From assembly GCA_029941315.1 (NCBI GenBank), contig JAPYQE010000002.1:22035-86034 (forward strand): a DNA stretch of 64,000 nucleotides. Reading direction: 5' to 3'. Within the stretch, counting starts at the first letter, position 1; every line of letters begins with the position of its first letter. Source of the DNA: GCA-2724215 sp015660315 (GTDB taxonomy: Bacteria; Latescibacterota; UBA2968; UBA8231). Under the pieces are notes generated by a model, which did no database searches, was not told the DNA's origin, and saw only the letters and a program-made list of their open reading frames with translations. Of this stretch, positions 17,444 to 26,933 are shown one piece after another. The position numbers and the translations under genes were made by a program.

Positions 17444-18589
17444 ATGCGCTTGATCAAGCACCTTCCCGACCCGTTTCTAATGCAAGACGGGCGCCGCGCC
17501 ATATCCGGAGAAGATTGGCAAAAACGGCGCGAAGAAATCAAAAACATGATGCTTAACATTCAATACGGGACGATGCCCGGCCCGCCGGAAAAAGTATCCG
17601 TCACCATCATAGAATCACAGACGCAGGTCAACGGCGAAATCGGCGAGAAGTTGCGTTTCAACTTCACCCCGCAAGAGGACCGTCCCGATCTCGCCTTTGG
17701 CATGGATGTGACCGTTGGGCACCCCTCTCCGGATAGCATCGCCCAACGCAAAGAAACCGTCAAAGGTTTTGCGCAAGACGGCATCCCCGTGCTTATCTAT
17801 GTCGGCAACAGGCAATTTGAGCAACTGCTCGCCAAAGGGTATATGGTCATTTGTTATGAAAACAACCAGCTCGAACCGATGGAAATGGGCCATGCCATCG
17901 TCGGGCCCGCCCGCACGGCCTATCAACAACTCGCGCCCGATCGCTATTGCTGGGGTTCGATTTCCGTATGGGCCTGGGGCGGTTTGCGCCTTGTCGATTA
18001 TGCATTAACCTTATCCGCTATCGACCCTCTGCAGATTATGATCTCCGGCCATTCCCGCAATGGCAAAACCGCGCTACTTGCCGGCGCACTAGACGAGCGC
18101 ATTACCCTGGTCAACCCTGCGGGATCCGGTTGCGCAGGGGCCGGCTCCTACCTCGCGCTCGGCGAAAGATGCGAGGACCTTGCCGCGCTTACCAGCCGCG
18201 AGCGATGGTGGGCCTGGGCCCATGCCGATTTCGAGCAATGGGCGGGACGCGAAGAAGAGCTGCCCTTTGACCAGCACTTCCTCATGGGTCTCGTTGCACC
18301 GCGCGCCCTATTGCGCACAGAAGGCACCACGGACGAATGGGCGAACCCCGCGGGCACCTGTGCCTCATTTTTGGCTACGGAACCGATCTACGACTTCCTC
18401 GGCGTACCCGAACGCAATGGCATCTTTTTCCACGAGGGCGGCCACGACCATACTGAAGAAGACATTGCCGTGCTTGCGGATTTTGCCGACACCTATTTTT
18501 TCGGCGTCCCGTTAGAGGGTCGCTTCAAGAGCCTGCCACAAGATCAAGCAGAACGCCCCGCAGCTTTCGACTGGGCGAAACCATCATAA
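17444..18589 (+). CDS. CE15-like glucuronoyl esterase / alpha-beta hydrolase
   Basis: A 381-residue alpha/beta hydrolase resembling carbohydrate esterase family 15. The nucleophile motif is SGHSRNGKTALLAGALDERI (201-220), with Ser204 in the CE15-type G.SR.GK context. NPAGSGCAGAG follows, as in CE15. EGTTDEWANPAGT (about 293-305) and HEGGHDHTEED (330-340) fit the late acid and catalytic His sites. CE15 enzymes cleave esters between glucuronate and lignin or other alcohols. No signal peptide is seen, which is unusual for a polymer-active CE15 and suggests action on imported oligosaccharide esters. Third gene of the operon, 18 bases after the isomerase. Confidence 0.78.
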   Translation: MRLIKHLPDPFLMQDGRRAISGEDWQKRREEIKNMMLNIQYGTMPGPPEKVSVTIIESQTQVNGEIGEKLRFNFTPQEDRPDLAFGMDVTVGHPSPDSIAQRKETVKGFAQDGIPVLIYVGNRQFEQLLAKGYMVICYENNQLEPMEMGHAIVGPARTAYQQLAPDRYCWGSISVWAWGGLRLVDYALTLSAIDPLQIMISGHSRNGKTALLAGALDERITLVNPAGSGCAGAGSYLALGERCEDLAALTSRERWWAWAHADFEQWAGREEELPFDQHFLMGLVAPRALLRTEGTTDEWANPAGTCASFLATEPIYDFLGVPERNGIFFHEGGHDHTEEDIAVLADFADTYFFGVPLEGRFKSLPQDQAERPAAFDWAKPS

Positions 18590-18697
18590 GGGGCGACCTG
18601 AAAAAAACGCGTAGCTAAAGCCGATATTCGTTTTAATTCTCATTTGAGCACGACGAGAACGCTCCGCGCGAATCGAACTGAACGGAGGCAATACCTG

Positions 18698-19808
18698 ATG
18701 CCCACAACAACCGCACCTGAAAACATCGTCGCCAATTTCATCGAACCCGCCGATCCGAACCGCGATTATGTACATTGGCGCAACTTCCTGCGCCAGTGGT
18801 GGGTGCTCGGGCCTTTCTCCTTCGCCGAGCGCGCCTACGCCACTGATGACCCCGCCCGCGCGCTCAATGATCATTTTATCGCCGACGAAGCCCTGCTCGT
18901 CCCCCGCGAGGACGAGGAAATAACCGGCTGCATCTGGCGCCGGTATTCGGCCGTTAGCGTGATGAACAAATGGTGGGAATTGACACCAGAGCGGGTCTTG
19001 CTGCGCCACCACCACCAACTGCGGCTGAGGAGTAAGGAGCCGCAACCCGAACCGCCCGGCGGCGTGCACGTGACGATGGACTTGTTCACCATCGAGGACG
19101 AGCTAATGCCGTGTTGGGGTTCGCCCGAGCGCGGCATCCCCGGCGAACCGCACTGCCCCCGCTGGAGACCCATATCCCCGCCAAACCGGACCGCTGCCCC
19201 GAGTGCAGCCAACGGGTTGGCTATTACACCTCGTATAGCTCATGGGAATTCCCGCGTCGTGCCTGGGATCAGCCGAGCTTTCCCTTCGACCATTCGGTCA
19301 GTTACCTGGCGGCCCAGGTACGAGTCGAGGAAGCAAGCGATTATCTGCTGCGGTGGAGCTCTAACACACCTTGCCGGAGATGGGCGATGAAGGCTGGGCC
19401 GAACCCGGGCTGGCACTGCTGTCCAATGGCGAGGGCAATGCGCCGCTCTACTTCGCGCGCTCCGCCGACGGGGGCCGCACCTGGAGCGATCCGGTGCGCA
19501 GCCGGCTGCACGGACAGTATCCGGGGCTATTGGCGATGAGCAATGGGATGCTTGTCGCCACCTATGGCCGGCCGGACAACCGGATCGCGGTCTGCCTTGA
19601 CGGCTATGGGGAGGGCTGACCCTACGAAATTACCGTCTCGACGGCACCCGGATGGCAAGGCGTCACAGCGGTAGAAATTGCAGCTGACGAAATACTCGTG
19701 GTCTTCGAGGACCAATTGTGGGAGCCTACGCGCGACAATAAGAAGGTGGTCCGGCACCTGATCGCCCACAAGGTCCGGCTGGAACTATTGGCCACCGAAG
19801 CCGAGTAG
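18698..19808 (+). pseudogene. Decayed BNR-repeat sialidase-like gene with N-terminal domain remnant
   Basis: ATG at 18698 with GGAGG upstream starts a frame reading RQWWVLGPFSFAERAYAT and GCIWRRYSAV, a GPF...W type accessory domain. From about 19170 other frames take over: THIPAKPDRCPECSQR and SVSYLAAQVRVEEASDYLL; then LPEMGDEGWAEPGLALLSNG and LYFARSADGGRTWSDPV, which is a clear exo-sialidase Asp-box (S.DGG.TW), with YPGLLAMSNGMLVATYG; then a third frame, YEITVSTAPGWQGVTAVEIA, to a stop at 19806. At least three frameshifts break the gene. It might also be two adjacent genes. A working ancestor would have cut terminal sialic acids or related sugars. Confidence 0.65.
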
Positions 19809-19899
19809 AAGCCGTCCCCGACTGTCGCACAGCAACATCGCCGGTACTTTTTCCGACAATTTTTCTTAGCCCTTAAAAAACGCCGGACGATTTGACACC

Positions 19900-20625
19900 T
19901 TACGCTTCCACCGACCACATCGTATTGCGCGCCTTGTAACTCAGCAACTCCGAATAGTGGTGCACCTGGCAGGCCTGTTGCCCTTCACCGACAGTCGTCG
20001 GCACTTCGAGCACAAAATCGGCAAAATGCGGCGCGTTAAACGCCACAAAGGCCAGGGATATTCCGTCGACATAACGGTCGTGCCTGACACTCAAGTCGGG
20101 AAAGACGATCGGCCCGGTGTCCACTTGGTAGCTGTGGTCCTCGCGCCGGGAATTTATTGTTTTCGCCGGGCATTCGATAATCGCACGCAACTGAGTCTCA
20201 TCGTTCCAGATCTCCGTCTGCGAGACGATGGGTAGCAAAGCATAGTTCGCGTTGACGATCGCCTCGTTATCCCGCAATTCGTCCGTCTTTACACCTTCAG
20301 TCAGGTAGTATCTCGGCCCCCCAAACGGAAAATCCATTGAAGGCAGGCATTCTTTGTATTGCGGGTTGAGATAAGCCTTGCGCCTAAAGGCCACACTATG
20401 CTCGGGGCCAAAGATCGGCATAAAATCGTAGTTGTCCTCCTGGAAGAGGCCGTTGGGCGCAAAAGTGCGCTCACCCTTGCAGGAGCCCACCTGGATATAA
20501 TCCTCGTGCTGTCCGCTCCGCTCATCGATGATGCGAGTGCGCGATTCGACCCAAAACCGCACTTCGTTTCTGGCGGCAGTGCTAAGTATAAACGAACGAC
20601 CGTAGTCGAGTGGTACCATAGTCAC
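19900..20625 (-). CDS. Conserved hypothetical protein, function unknown
   Basis: A 241-residue soluble protein with no family that I recognise. It begins MTMVPLDYGRSFILSTAARN, has an RFWVESRTRIID strand-rich segment, then FGPEHSVAFRRKAYLNPQYK, FPFGGPRYYLTEGV and a C-terminus rich in beta-strand (DGISLAFVAFNAPHF, ADFVLEVPTTVG). There is no signal peptide or membrane segment. The residue pattern suggests a beta-sandwich or barrel rather than an enzyme of the neighbouring families. It is antisense to and divergent from the sulfatase at 20893, with about 270 bases between the starts, so they may share a regulatory region. Confidence 0.6.
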   Translation of the reverse strand: MTMVPLDYGRSFILSTAARNEVRFWVESRTRIIDERSGQHEDYIQVGSCKGERTFAPNGLFQEDNYDFMPIFGPEHSVAFRRKAYLNPQYKECLPSMDFPFGGPRYYLTEGVKTDELRDNEAIVNANYALLPIVSQTEIWNDETQLRAIIECPAKTINSRREDHSYQVDTGPIVFPDLSVRHDRYVDGISLAFVAFNAPHFADFVLEVPTTVGEGQQACQVHHYSELLSYKARNTMWSVEA

Positions 20626-20892
20626 CTTGTCCTTAGGGTTGTGACGATAACCGCATGGATATTGAAGATTTTAATCTTTCACCAAATTCAGAGGCCCAAC
20701 ACCTGCCATTTCTTCTACGCCTGCGACAACAACCCGAATTGGCCAGCGACTAGACCGAACCGGCCGGTGGAGATTTTAGCGTTGAACGGGTCATGGGCTT
20801 ATCTTTCCAGGTACGTTATTCTTTCGCACAATTTCAAACTAAAATACCTATTGTGTCTCCCTTCCCCAAGGGAGACGGCCAGAGGGACATTT

Positions 20893-22281
20893 ATGGCGCC
20901 CAATATCGTGCTTTTTTTGACCGATCAATTGCGACGCGACGCACTGGGGTGCTATGGCAATAAAATCTGCCAGACGCCGCATTTAGATCAACTCGCCAAT
21001 GCAGGCATCCGTTTCGACCAGGCCTATACTACAAGCCCGGTCTGCTCACCTGCTCGCGCTTCGTTGATGACGGGGCTATATCCGCACAAGCACGGCGTGA
21101 TGATCAATACGCATATCGCGCCCGCCTGGAACAGGGGTCTATCGACCGACGTAGCGACCTTTAGCCGCCTGTTAAAAGAGACCGGTTATGCCCTGGACTA
21201 TGCGGGCAAATGGCATGTGCACCAAGATCTGGGGCCGGAGGAATTCGGCTTTGACCGGCACATTATCGGGAGTGCACAGAGCGAAATGGAACCCGGCTCA
21301 GCATTGACGGTCGATTTTCCCGGCAATTCTTTTCCCGTCGCAGGCACAAGTGCCTTGCCAAAAGAAGAGCATAAAACGTGGAAAGTGGCCGATGACGGCA
21401 TTGCGATGCTACGCGAGCGGGCCGGCGGTGATCAACCCTTCTTTTTACGCGTCGACGCGACCGCGCCGCATTTCGCCAATATAGTACCCGAGCCTTATGC
21501 CTCGATGTACGACCCGCAAACGATTGAACCCTGGCCAAATTTTGCCGAATCGTTTACCGGCAAACCCGCCGCGCATTTGCGCAAACACCAAGAATGGCAT
21601 CTCGAAGATAAGGACTGGTCCTGGTGGCAGCAGGTGATCGCCAAATATTATGGCGATGTGTCGCTAATCGATACTTGCGTGGGGCGGGTGCTCGACGCGA
21701 TTGGCGAGTGCGGCATCGAAGATAATACGATCTTTATTTTCAGCGCGGATCACGGCGACTCGTTGGGCAGCCACAAGCACTTTGAAAAGTCTGGTACGAT
21801 GTATGATGAGGTCTTTCGCATTCCGTTATTGGTAAAAATGCCGGGGAGCGAGCACAGGGCCATCCCGCAATTTGTTCGCTTGCTGGATTTAATGCCCACC
21901 CTCGTCGAATGCGGCGGCGGCGCATTACCTACAGGGCTCGATGGCAAGAGCTTGCTGCCGTTTTTAGAAGGCAATAGCCCGGAAGACTGGCCCGATAGTG
22001 TATATTGCGAAAGCCATGGCGAGGTCTGGGGCTATAGCTCGCAGCGGATGGTGCGTAGCGAACGATGGAAATATGTGTATTCACCGAACGATATGGACGA
22101 GCTATACGATCTTGAAGCCGACCCCGCGGAGTTGCGGAATCTCATCGATGACGCCTCGTCCGCCGATACGCTCAAACAGATGAAAGCGCGCCTGATCGGA
22201 TGGAATGACGCGACGGACGATATGTTTCAATGGGATTGGGTGCGCTGGAACTTCCCCGAGCCGATATTGCCCTACAATTAA
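20893..22281 (+). CDS. S1 sulfatase with canonical CSPAR motif
   Basis: A 462-residue sulfatase. I place the start at ATG 20893 (MAPNIVLFLTDQLRRDALGC) because family similarity begins exactly there; the open frame extends upstream only as non-coding sequence. The metal site is LFLTDQLRRD; the formylglycine site is CSPAR (51-55) followed by ASLMTGLYPHKHGV; GKWHVHQDLGPEEFGFD and IFIFSADHGDSLGSHKHFEK supply other active-site residues. There is no signal peptide, so it is possibly cytoplasmic and acts on imported sulfated oligosaccharides. It lies between a decayed sialidase-like gene and a beta-propeller glycosidase-like gene. Confidence 0.94.
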   Translation: MAPNIVLFLTDQLRRDALGCYGNKICQTPHLDQLANAGIRFDQAYTTSPVCSPARASLMTGLYPHKHGVMINTHIAPAWNRGLSTDVATFSRLLKETGYALDYAGKWHVHQDLGPEEFGFDRHIIGSAQSEMEPGSALTVDFPGNSFPVAGTSALPKEEHKTWKVADDGIAMLRERAGGDQPFFLRVDATAPHFANIVPEPYASMYDPQTIEPWPNFAESFTGKPAAHLRKHQEWHLEDKDWSWWQQVIAKYYGDVSLIDTCVGRVLDAIGECGIEDNTIFIFSADHGDSLGSHKHFEKSGTMYDEVFRIPLLVKMPGSEHRAIPQFVRLLDLMPTLVECGGGALPTGLDGKSLLPFLEGNSPEDWPDSVYCESHGEVWGYSSQRMVRSERWKYVYSPNDMDELYDLEADPAELRNLIDDASSADTLKQMKARLIGWNDATDDMFQWDWVRWNFPEPILPYN

Positions 22282-22327
22282 GGGGAACCACCAAGGGAAT
22301 CCAGCGAATAAAGACCATCGATCTCGA

Positions 22328-23963
22328 TTAAGAACCCACCTCAGAGGCACCTAGATAAAGCGCATATACCCTAGGTAAAGCCTCATCGGTCTTTTGTATA
22401 CTCACCTGCACTCGCACCGATTGCCCCCCTAACTCCGCCAGCGATTTCCCAGTCCAGTTCACCGAACAATCGAGCCCGTCCGGTCCGGCGACTTGCCCGC
22501 CGGCAAAACCCGCCAGCAACTGAAAGCGCTCGTCCAGCAAATCGACCGACAACCCCGACACGCCATCGGCATTGATACGGATCACCCCATCCTGCGGCAC
22601 CACCACAGGCGCCGAGCAGATGGTGCCTTCCTCCACCCCCGGATTCAGCCCGAGCCCACCCCAACGGTCGCGCGGCAGTGTCGCCAGCGCCACTTCGGCG
22701 TGGTAGTGCGTAGCCACATCCTCAGCTTTTTGCCCGACATTNNNNNNNNNNNNNNNNNNNNNNNNNNNNNNNNNNNNNNNNNNNNNNNNNNNNNNNNNNN
22801 NNNNNNNNNNNNNNNNNNNNNNNNNNNNNNNNNNNNNNNNNCCGACATTCAAGATGCCATTGCCTTGGCAGAGCACGGTGTTATAAGCGCAGCCCGACGT
22901 CGGCGTTACCGGTGAGTCATCATGATGAATAAACACCTGCCCTGGCGTCGCGCCCGGTTCGCGGAAACGAACGCCGTCATTGGACACTAGCAAGCCTAAG
23001 TCGCAGCTGATCTTGCCGAAGTTCTCCCCGAAAGCCTGGCTGTGCCAGATTCCGTAGGCCCCCACACAAACATTGCCAAAACTAGCCGCACCCACGCCAA
23101 GATGGACCTGATCATAAGCATTATGCGCGTCGCGCTGTTCCGGATCGGCCGGCTCCGGCAGGGCAAAAGCCCACTGCCACAAGTCCGGCCAATTATCGAA
23201 ATCATAGGAAGCATGTGCCGTGCCGGTGCGCCCACCCGCCGCACCCCCTTCGGTATAGGCAGCGCTCCATTGCGTACCGGGAAATACCTGCGAGTGCACG
23301 ATATACTGGCCCTCGTGTTTAATAAACGAACAGTGTTCGACAAACTGCCCGACAAAAGGCAACGCCGTCACTGTCCACTGCAAACCCATCAGCCGATACC
23401 GCGCAAGCCATACTGAGCGAAGTGCCGTATTCCTCAATGACCGGATCGGTCTGGTCAGGAAAAAATTCGTAGCCCATTTTATAACGCCGCGCCGGGTCGA
23501 GATCGTCGTCGTCGCGGATGACCGCCGCGCCGCTGACGATCGTGTGCGGCAGCTCGAACGCGTTATTGTCTCGGTTGCCTTTAAACAAAAGCTGATTGAG
23601 CGTGGGTTTATTCCAGGTGAAGCCGTCATCGCTCTCCGCATAACACAGCGGACCTTGCAGGAACTCGTATCCTTCTTGGGCATCGAGCAGCCAGTCTTGC
23701 GGTTTGGCGATTTGCTGTTTTTTGCGCGGCGACCAATCGGGGTTCGTACCGCGATGAGAGGCGTAATACCACATGCGGAACTTGCCTTCGTCGTAGAGTA
23801 CTGTGCCGTAGAAATGCGCCGCCAGATTGTCCGGCGCATCGCTGTCGGTCGGGCTCGGCAGCAGCACCGGCTCCTGCCGCACCGTGGGTTTGCTCAGATA
23901 GAGGCAAGTATTTTTGCGCAACGGCAGAGATACGTCGTCGATGGCCAGTAGTATCTGTTGCAT
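22328..23963 (-). pseudogene. GH32/GH43-like beta-propeller protein, frameshifted and interrupted by a gap
   Basis: The minus strand starts MQQILLAIDDVSLPL at 23963 and reads propeller-like segments (FYGTVLYDEGKFRMWYYASH, YAESDDGFTWNKP) to about 23390. A second frame then continues with LQWTVTALPFVGQFVEHCSF, GKISCDLGLLVSNDGVRFRE, FIHHDDSPVT, and after the gap EVALATLPRDRWGGLGLNPG and a beta-rich tail ending in YALYLGASEVG. One single-base shift near GGTTTGCAG rejoins them. The five-bladed fold is shared by invertases, arabinanases and related glycosidases. The nearby assembly gap makes a sequencing error as likely as a real mutation. Intact length would be about 530-550 residues. Confidence 0.65.
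22742..22841. other. Assembly gap of 100 N
   Basis: Exactly 100 undetermined bases, a standard scaffold spacer rather than a measured length. Both flanks carry CCGACATT, directly before and directly after the gap. Merging the two copies would keep the propeller gene in frame. Alternatively a few codons between two Asn-Val-Gly segments are missing. Confidence 0.98.
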
Positions 23964-24225
23964 GTATATCCTTTTATTTTTTTGCTGTTCTTTACAGGAA
24001 GATATGCCATTTAGCAGCCGCTTATATTAGCATCAACTCATTTTCATCACAAGTTACCGTAAGGATAACAATGGACTCGCGCTTTATATATCTTCGCTTT
24101 AGCGAGAAATTGCGCACCCCAATTACTTAGCTGTTTTACGGTAAGCCCCAAGGCGAATATATTCAGGGCGTCGCGCAAATATTCACAACGCTCACATATC
24201 TCGCCTTGCCGCAAAGGAGCCCTCC

Positions 24226-24531
24226 ATGATCCAGCACATCGTCCTGCTCAAACTCAAACCCGATACAAGCGCAATACAAAAAACCGCGCTACTCGAAGGC
24301 CTCGTCGCCCTTAAACAAGAGAATAAGATCCTCGGTATCGAATCGGTCACTGGTGGCGACAACAACAGCCCCGAGGGCAAGACGAACGGCTTCGATTGGG
24401 GATTCTCTATGACCTTTACCGACGCCGCCGCCCGCGACGCCTATCTGCCGCACCCCGATCACAAAGCTGTTGGCCGAGATTTGTTGCGGCCGATTGTGGA
24501 AGAGGTACTCGTCTTCGACTACGAAATATGA
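24226..24531 (+). CDS. Dabb (stress-responsive alpha/beta-barrel) family protein
   Basis: A 101-residue protein with the Dabb domain (PF07876) along its whole length. MIQHIVLLKLKPDTS is the hallmark start with the conserved His at residue 4; GFDWGFSMTFTDAAARDAYLPHPDHKAVGRD includes the conserved D.Y..HP.H segment; the end is VLVFDYEI. Members are small dimeric ferredoxin-like barrels; some bind or cyclise small molecules, but most have no known role. Start ATG has AAAGGAG upstream. A 10-base perfect inverted repeat overlaps the stop codon and may end the transcript. Confidence 0.92.
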   Translation: MIQHIVLLKLKPDTSAIQKTALLEGLVALKQENKILGIESVTGGDNNSPEGKTNGFDWGFSMTFTDAAARDAYLPHPDHKAVGRDLLRPIVEEVLVFDYEI

Positions 24532-24556
24532 AATTGTGCATGGCCGAATTTCATAT
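24526..24556. terminator. Perfect 10-base inverted repeat at the Dabb gene stop
   Basis: ATATGAAATT at 24526-24535 pairs perfectly with AATTTCATAT at 24547-24556, with an 11-base loop. It overlaps the TGA of the Dabb gene. No U-tract follows, so it may be a weak terminator, an mRNA-stability hairpin or chance. Confidence 0.35.
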
Positions 24557-24749
24557 ACGGCCCGCACAAATAAAGATCCTGGTCAGACACACCCGTTAAA
24601 ACCTCTTTCTCCAGATTGCTGGCGGTTGCGATAGTGGCTAATTTCCGGGGTGTGGCCTATTCTTTGCAACCTACGCAAGTCGCAATCACGCAGTCGAGTT
24701 ATTCGCCATTTCCAACATCACGCAGCAATAATACAAAGGGAACAAATCA

Positions 24750-25481
24750 GTGATCTCAGTCAAAGGTAAATGGGCGCTCATCACCGGTGCGAGCCGGGGC
24801 ATCGGTTATCTCACCGCACAGTTTATGGCCGAACAAGGATGTAATCTGGTCTTGCACAGCCGTGACCTTGCTCATTCTGAGAAAATACTGGAAGAGGTAA
24901 AGGCACTCGGCGTCGAGGCCTATTGCGTCCAGGCCGAACTCGCCAACCACGACGAAGTGGTGGCCATGCTCGATGAGATCGAATCCAAGGGTACCGCCGT
25001 CGACATCGTCTGCAACAACGCCGCGGTGCAGATCGCCTATCGCTCAGATTGGTGGCAGACACCGGTCGAAGATTTCGATATGAGTTTTCGCATCAATTTC
25101 AACGCAGTCGCCACGATTTGTTATCGCCTGATGCCGCCGATGATCGAACGCGGTTTTGGCCGGGTGATTAATACGACTAGCGGGATAAAAAACCAGCCGG
25201 AACAGGCCGGATACTCGGCGAGCAAAGCGGCCCTAGATAAATTCACTACCGATTTGGCAACCAAACTCGATGGCACGGGCGTATTGATCAACTTGACCGA
25301 TCCGGGCTGGTGCCGCACCGACTTGGGTGGCCCCCAAGCCCCGAATGCCCCCGAAAGCAGCATTCCCGGCGTAGCGGTCGGCGCCTTTGTCGACGACGGC
25401 AAGAACGGCCGTTTTCTCAACGCAGCGGATTTTGCCGATATGTCGCTGGAAGACGCCGTCAAAAAAGCGGCGACTCTATAA
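24750..25481 (+). CDS. Short-chain dehydrogenase/reductase (SDR)
   Basis: A 243-residue classical SDR. The cofactor loop is TGASRGIG (about 14-21); DIVCNNAAVQ gives the NNA motif; the active site is INTTSGIKNQPEQAGYSASKAAL with Ser in NTTSG and Tyr/Lys in YSASK. LTDPGWCRTDLGGPQAP is the usual PG...T loop. The start is GTG at 24750, with AAAGGGAAC upstream. A lone Arg after the loop (HSRD) favours NADP. The gene lies downstream of the Dabb gene and upstream of the alginate-lyase-like lipoprotein. The substrate is probably a sugar-derived or keto intermediate; not predictable. Confidence 0.94.
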   Translation: MISVKGKWALITGASRGIGYLTAQFMAEQGCNLVLHSRDLAHSEKILEEVKALGVEAYCVQAELANHDEVVAMLDEIESKGTAVDIVCNNAAVQIAYRSDWWQTPVEDFDMSFRINFNAVATICYRLMPPMIERGFGRVINTTSGIKNQPEQAGYSASKAALDKFTTDLATKLDGTGVLINLTDPGWCRTDLGGPQAPNAPESSIPGVAVGAFVDDGKNGRFLNAADFADMSLEDAVKKAATL

Positions 25482-25538
25482 GAATAATTCAGGAGGATAT
25501 AACCTCTCTGATTACCGATTTCTACCGCAACGATACTT

Positions 25539-26810
25539 TTGAAAGATACAGATACATTGAGATACTTTTTTTTGATCCCATTTGTCATAGCCTGCGCCAA
25601 CGGCACCTCTGGCCCGACCAGCGCGAATGCCAATACCGAAGCCGAGGCCAACATTAGTGCCGATACGCCCACTTGCACCGACGGCCTGCAAAACGAGAAT
25701 GAAACCGGTGTCGATTGCGGCGGTCCGTGCAAGCCCTGCAGCGTACTCGCCACCGGCCAATTCACCCACCCAGGTGCACTCGACTCACAGGAAGAACTCG
25801 ACTTCGTCAAGGCGCAGATCGAGGCGGGGGCCGAACCCTGGAAGAGTGACTACGACCGACTCGTGAGTTCGGCCCCCGCGAGATGGCGACCGCACGGGTT
25901 GAGCGAGATCGATTCGCAAGGCGCAAACGCCAACACCTCCAGGGACGACGCCAACGCAGCCTATGCGCAAGCGCTGCTCTGGTACTACTCCGGCGACGAG
26001 ACCTATGCCGAGCGATCCATTGCTATTCTAAATGCCTGGGCGAGCTTGCAAGGCTTCACCGCCGGCTCCGACCAAGACAAGCTGCAGGCCGGGTGGATCG
26101 GCGCGATTTTCGCGCCAGCGGCAGAGATCATGCGCGCATATCCAGGTTGGGCTGCCGAGGATGTCGAAAAGCTACAGGCCATGTTCAGGCGGGCCTTCTA
26201 TCCGCAGTTGGATCGGGCCAGTTCCTGGAACGGCAATGTCGATTTGACGCAGATCGACGCCATGATGGCCATCGCGGTTTTCAACGAAGATATCGAGCTA
26301 TTCAACGCGGGTATCGAGCGGTGGCAAAAGAGAACACACTCCTATTTCTATCTTGAGTCAGACGGTGAAGTCCCAGCGATCAGTGGAGACGGCAACAACG
26401 TGCAGTCCTTCTGGAGCAAGCCGACCGCCTGGGTCGATGGCCTGACCCAGGAGACCTGCCGCGACAATGGGCACCATGCGCAATTCGCCATCGGCTCGGC
26501 GATACACGCCGCCGAAGTCGCGTGGCATCAGGGTGTCGATCTGTATGCGGGGGAAAGCGAGCGCTACACGGCGACACTGGAACTTATGGCCACCCAGTTG
26601 CTCACCGGTGATATGCAAGGCACTTGCGCTGATAATACGGCGTCAAAGAGTCTGTTCGACACCTGGGAGGTCGCATATAACCATTATCACAACCGCATGG
26701 GGATTGACCTGCCGCAAACCAGAGCCTTGATCGAAACAAAAATCAGGCCCAACGCTCCCAGAGCCGTCTGGAATTTGGCCTACGAGACGTTGACGCATGC
26801 GGGGTTTTGA
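25539..26810 (+). CDS. Alginate-lyase-like lipoprotein with Cys-rich N-terminal module
   Basis: A 423-residue probable lipoprotein: the signal MKDTDTLRYFFLIPFVIAC ends in a lipobox-like VIAC. A low-complexity Thr/Ala/Asn linker follows, then a compact module with C.DG.QNENET..DCGG.C..C spacing (about 46-67), a pattern seen in secreted proteins of several large-genome bacteria. From about residue 75 the alginate lyase domain starts (FTHPGALDSQEELDFVKAQI). SSWNGNVDLTQIDAMMAIAV and ETCRDNGHHAQFAIGSAIHA carry the N, R and H positions expected in the catalytic groove. It would act at the cell surface on a uronate polymer. A polysaccharide deacetylase gene follows. Confidence 0.82.
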   Translation: MKDTDTLRYFFLIPFVIACANGTSGPTSANANTEAEANISADTPTCTDGLQNENETGVDCGGPCKPCSVLATGQFTHPGALDSQEELDFVKAQIEAGAEPWKSDYDRLVSSAPARWRPHGLSEIDSQGANANTSRDDANAAYAQALLWYYSGDETYAERSIAILNAWASLQGFTAGSDQDKLQAGWIGAIFAPAAEIMRAYPGWAAEDVEKLQAMFRRAFYPQLDRASSWNGNVDLTQIDAMMAIAVFNEDIELFNAGIERWQKRTHSYFYLESDGEVPAISGDGNNVQSFWSKPTAWVDGLTQETCRDNGHHAQFAIGSAIHAAEVAWHQGVDLYAGESERYTATLELMATQLLTGDMQGTCADNTASKSLFDTWEVAYNHYHNRMGIDLPQTRALIETKIRPNAPRAVWNLAYETLTHAGF

Positions 26811-26933
26811 GCATAGTAAAAACTCGCCGAGTATGATCCGATGATCGAGCTTTGATCCAAACGAAAACCCGTGCAAGACCCAGAGCCTTATAGAGAAACT
26901 GGGTCATCCACAAACAGCAAAGAAGAGTCAACC

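Noticed and set aside
20359..20892. N-terminal extension of the sulfatase frame
   Set aside because: It is antisense to the hypothetical gene at 19900 and has no export or domain features; the sulfatase begins at 20893.
22742..22841. A large insertion at the gap
   Set aside because: The 100 N are a scaffold convention, and both flanks read on in one frame, so no large insert is implied.
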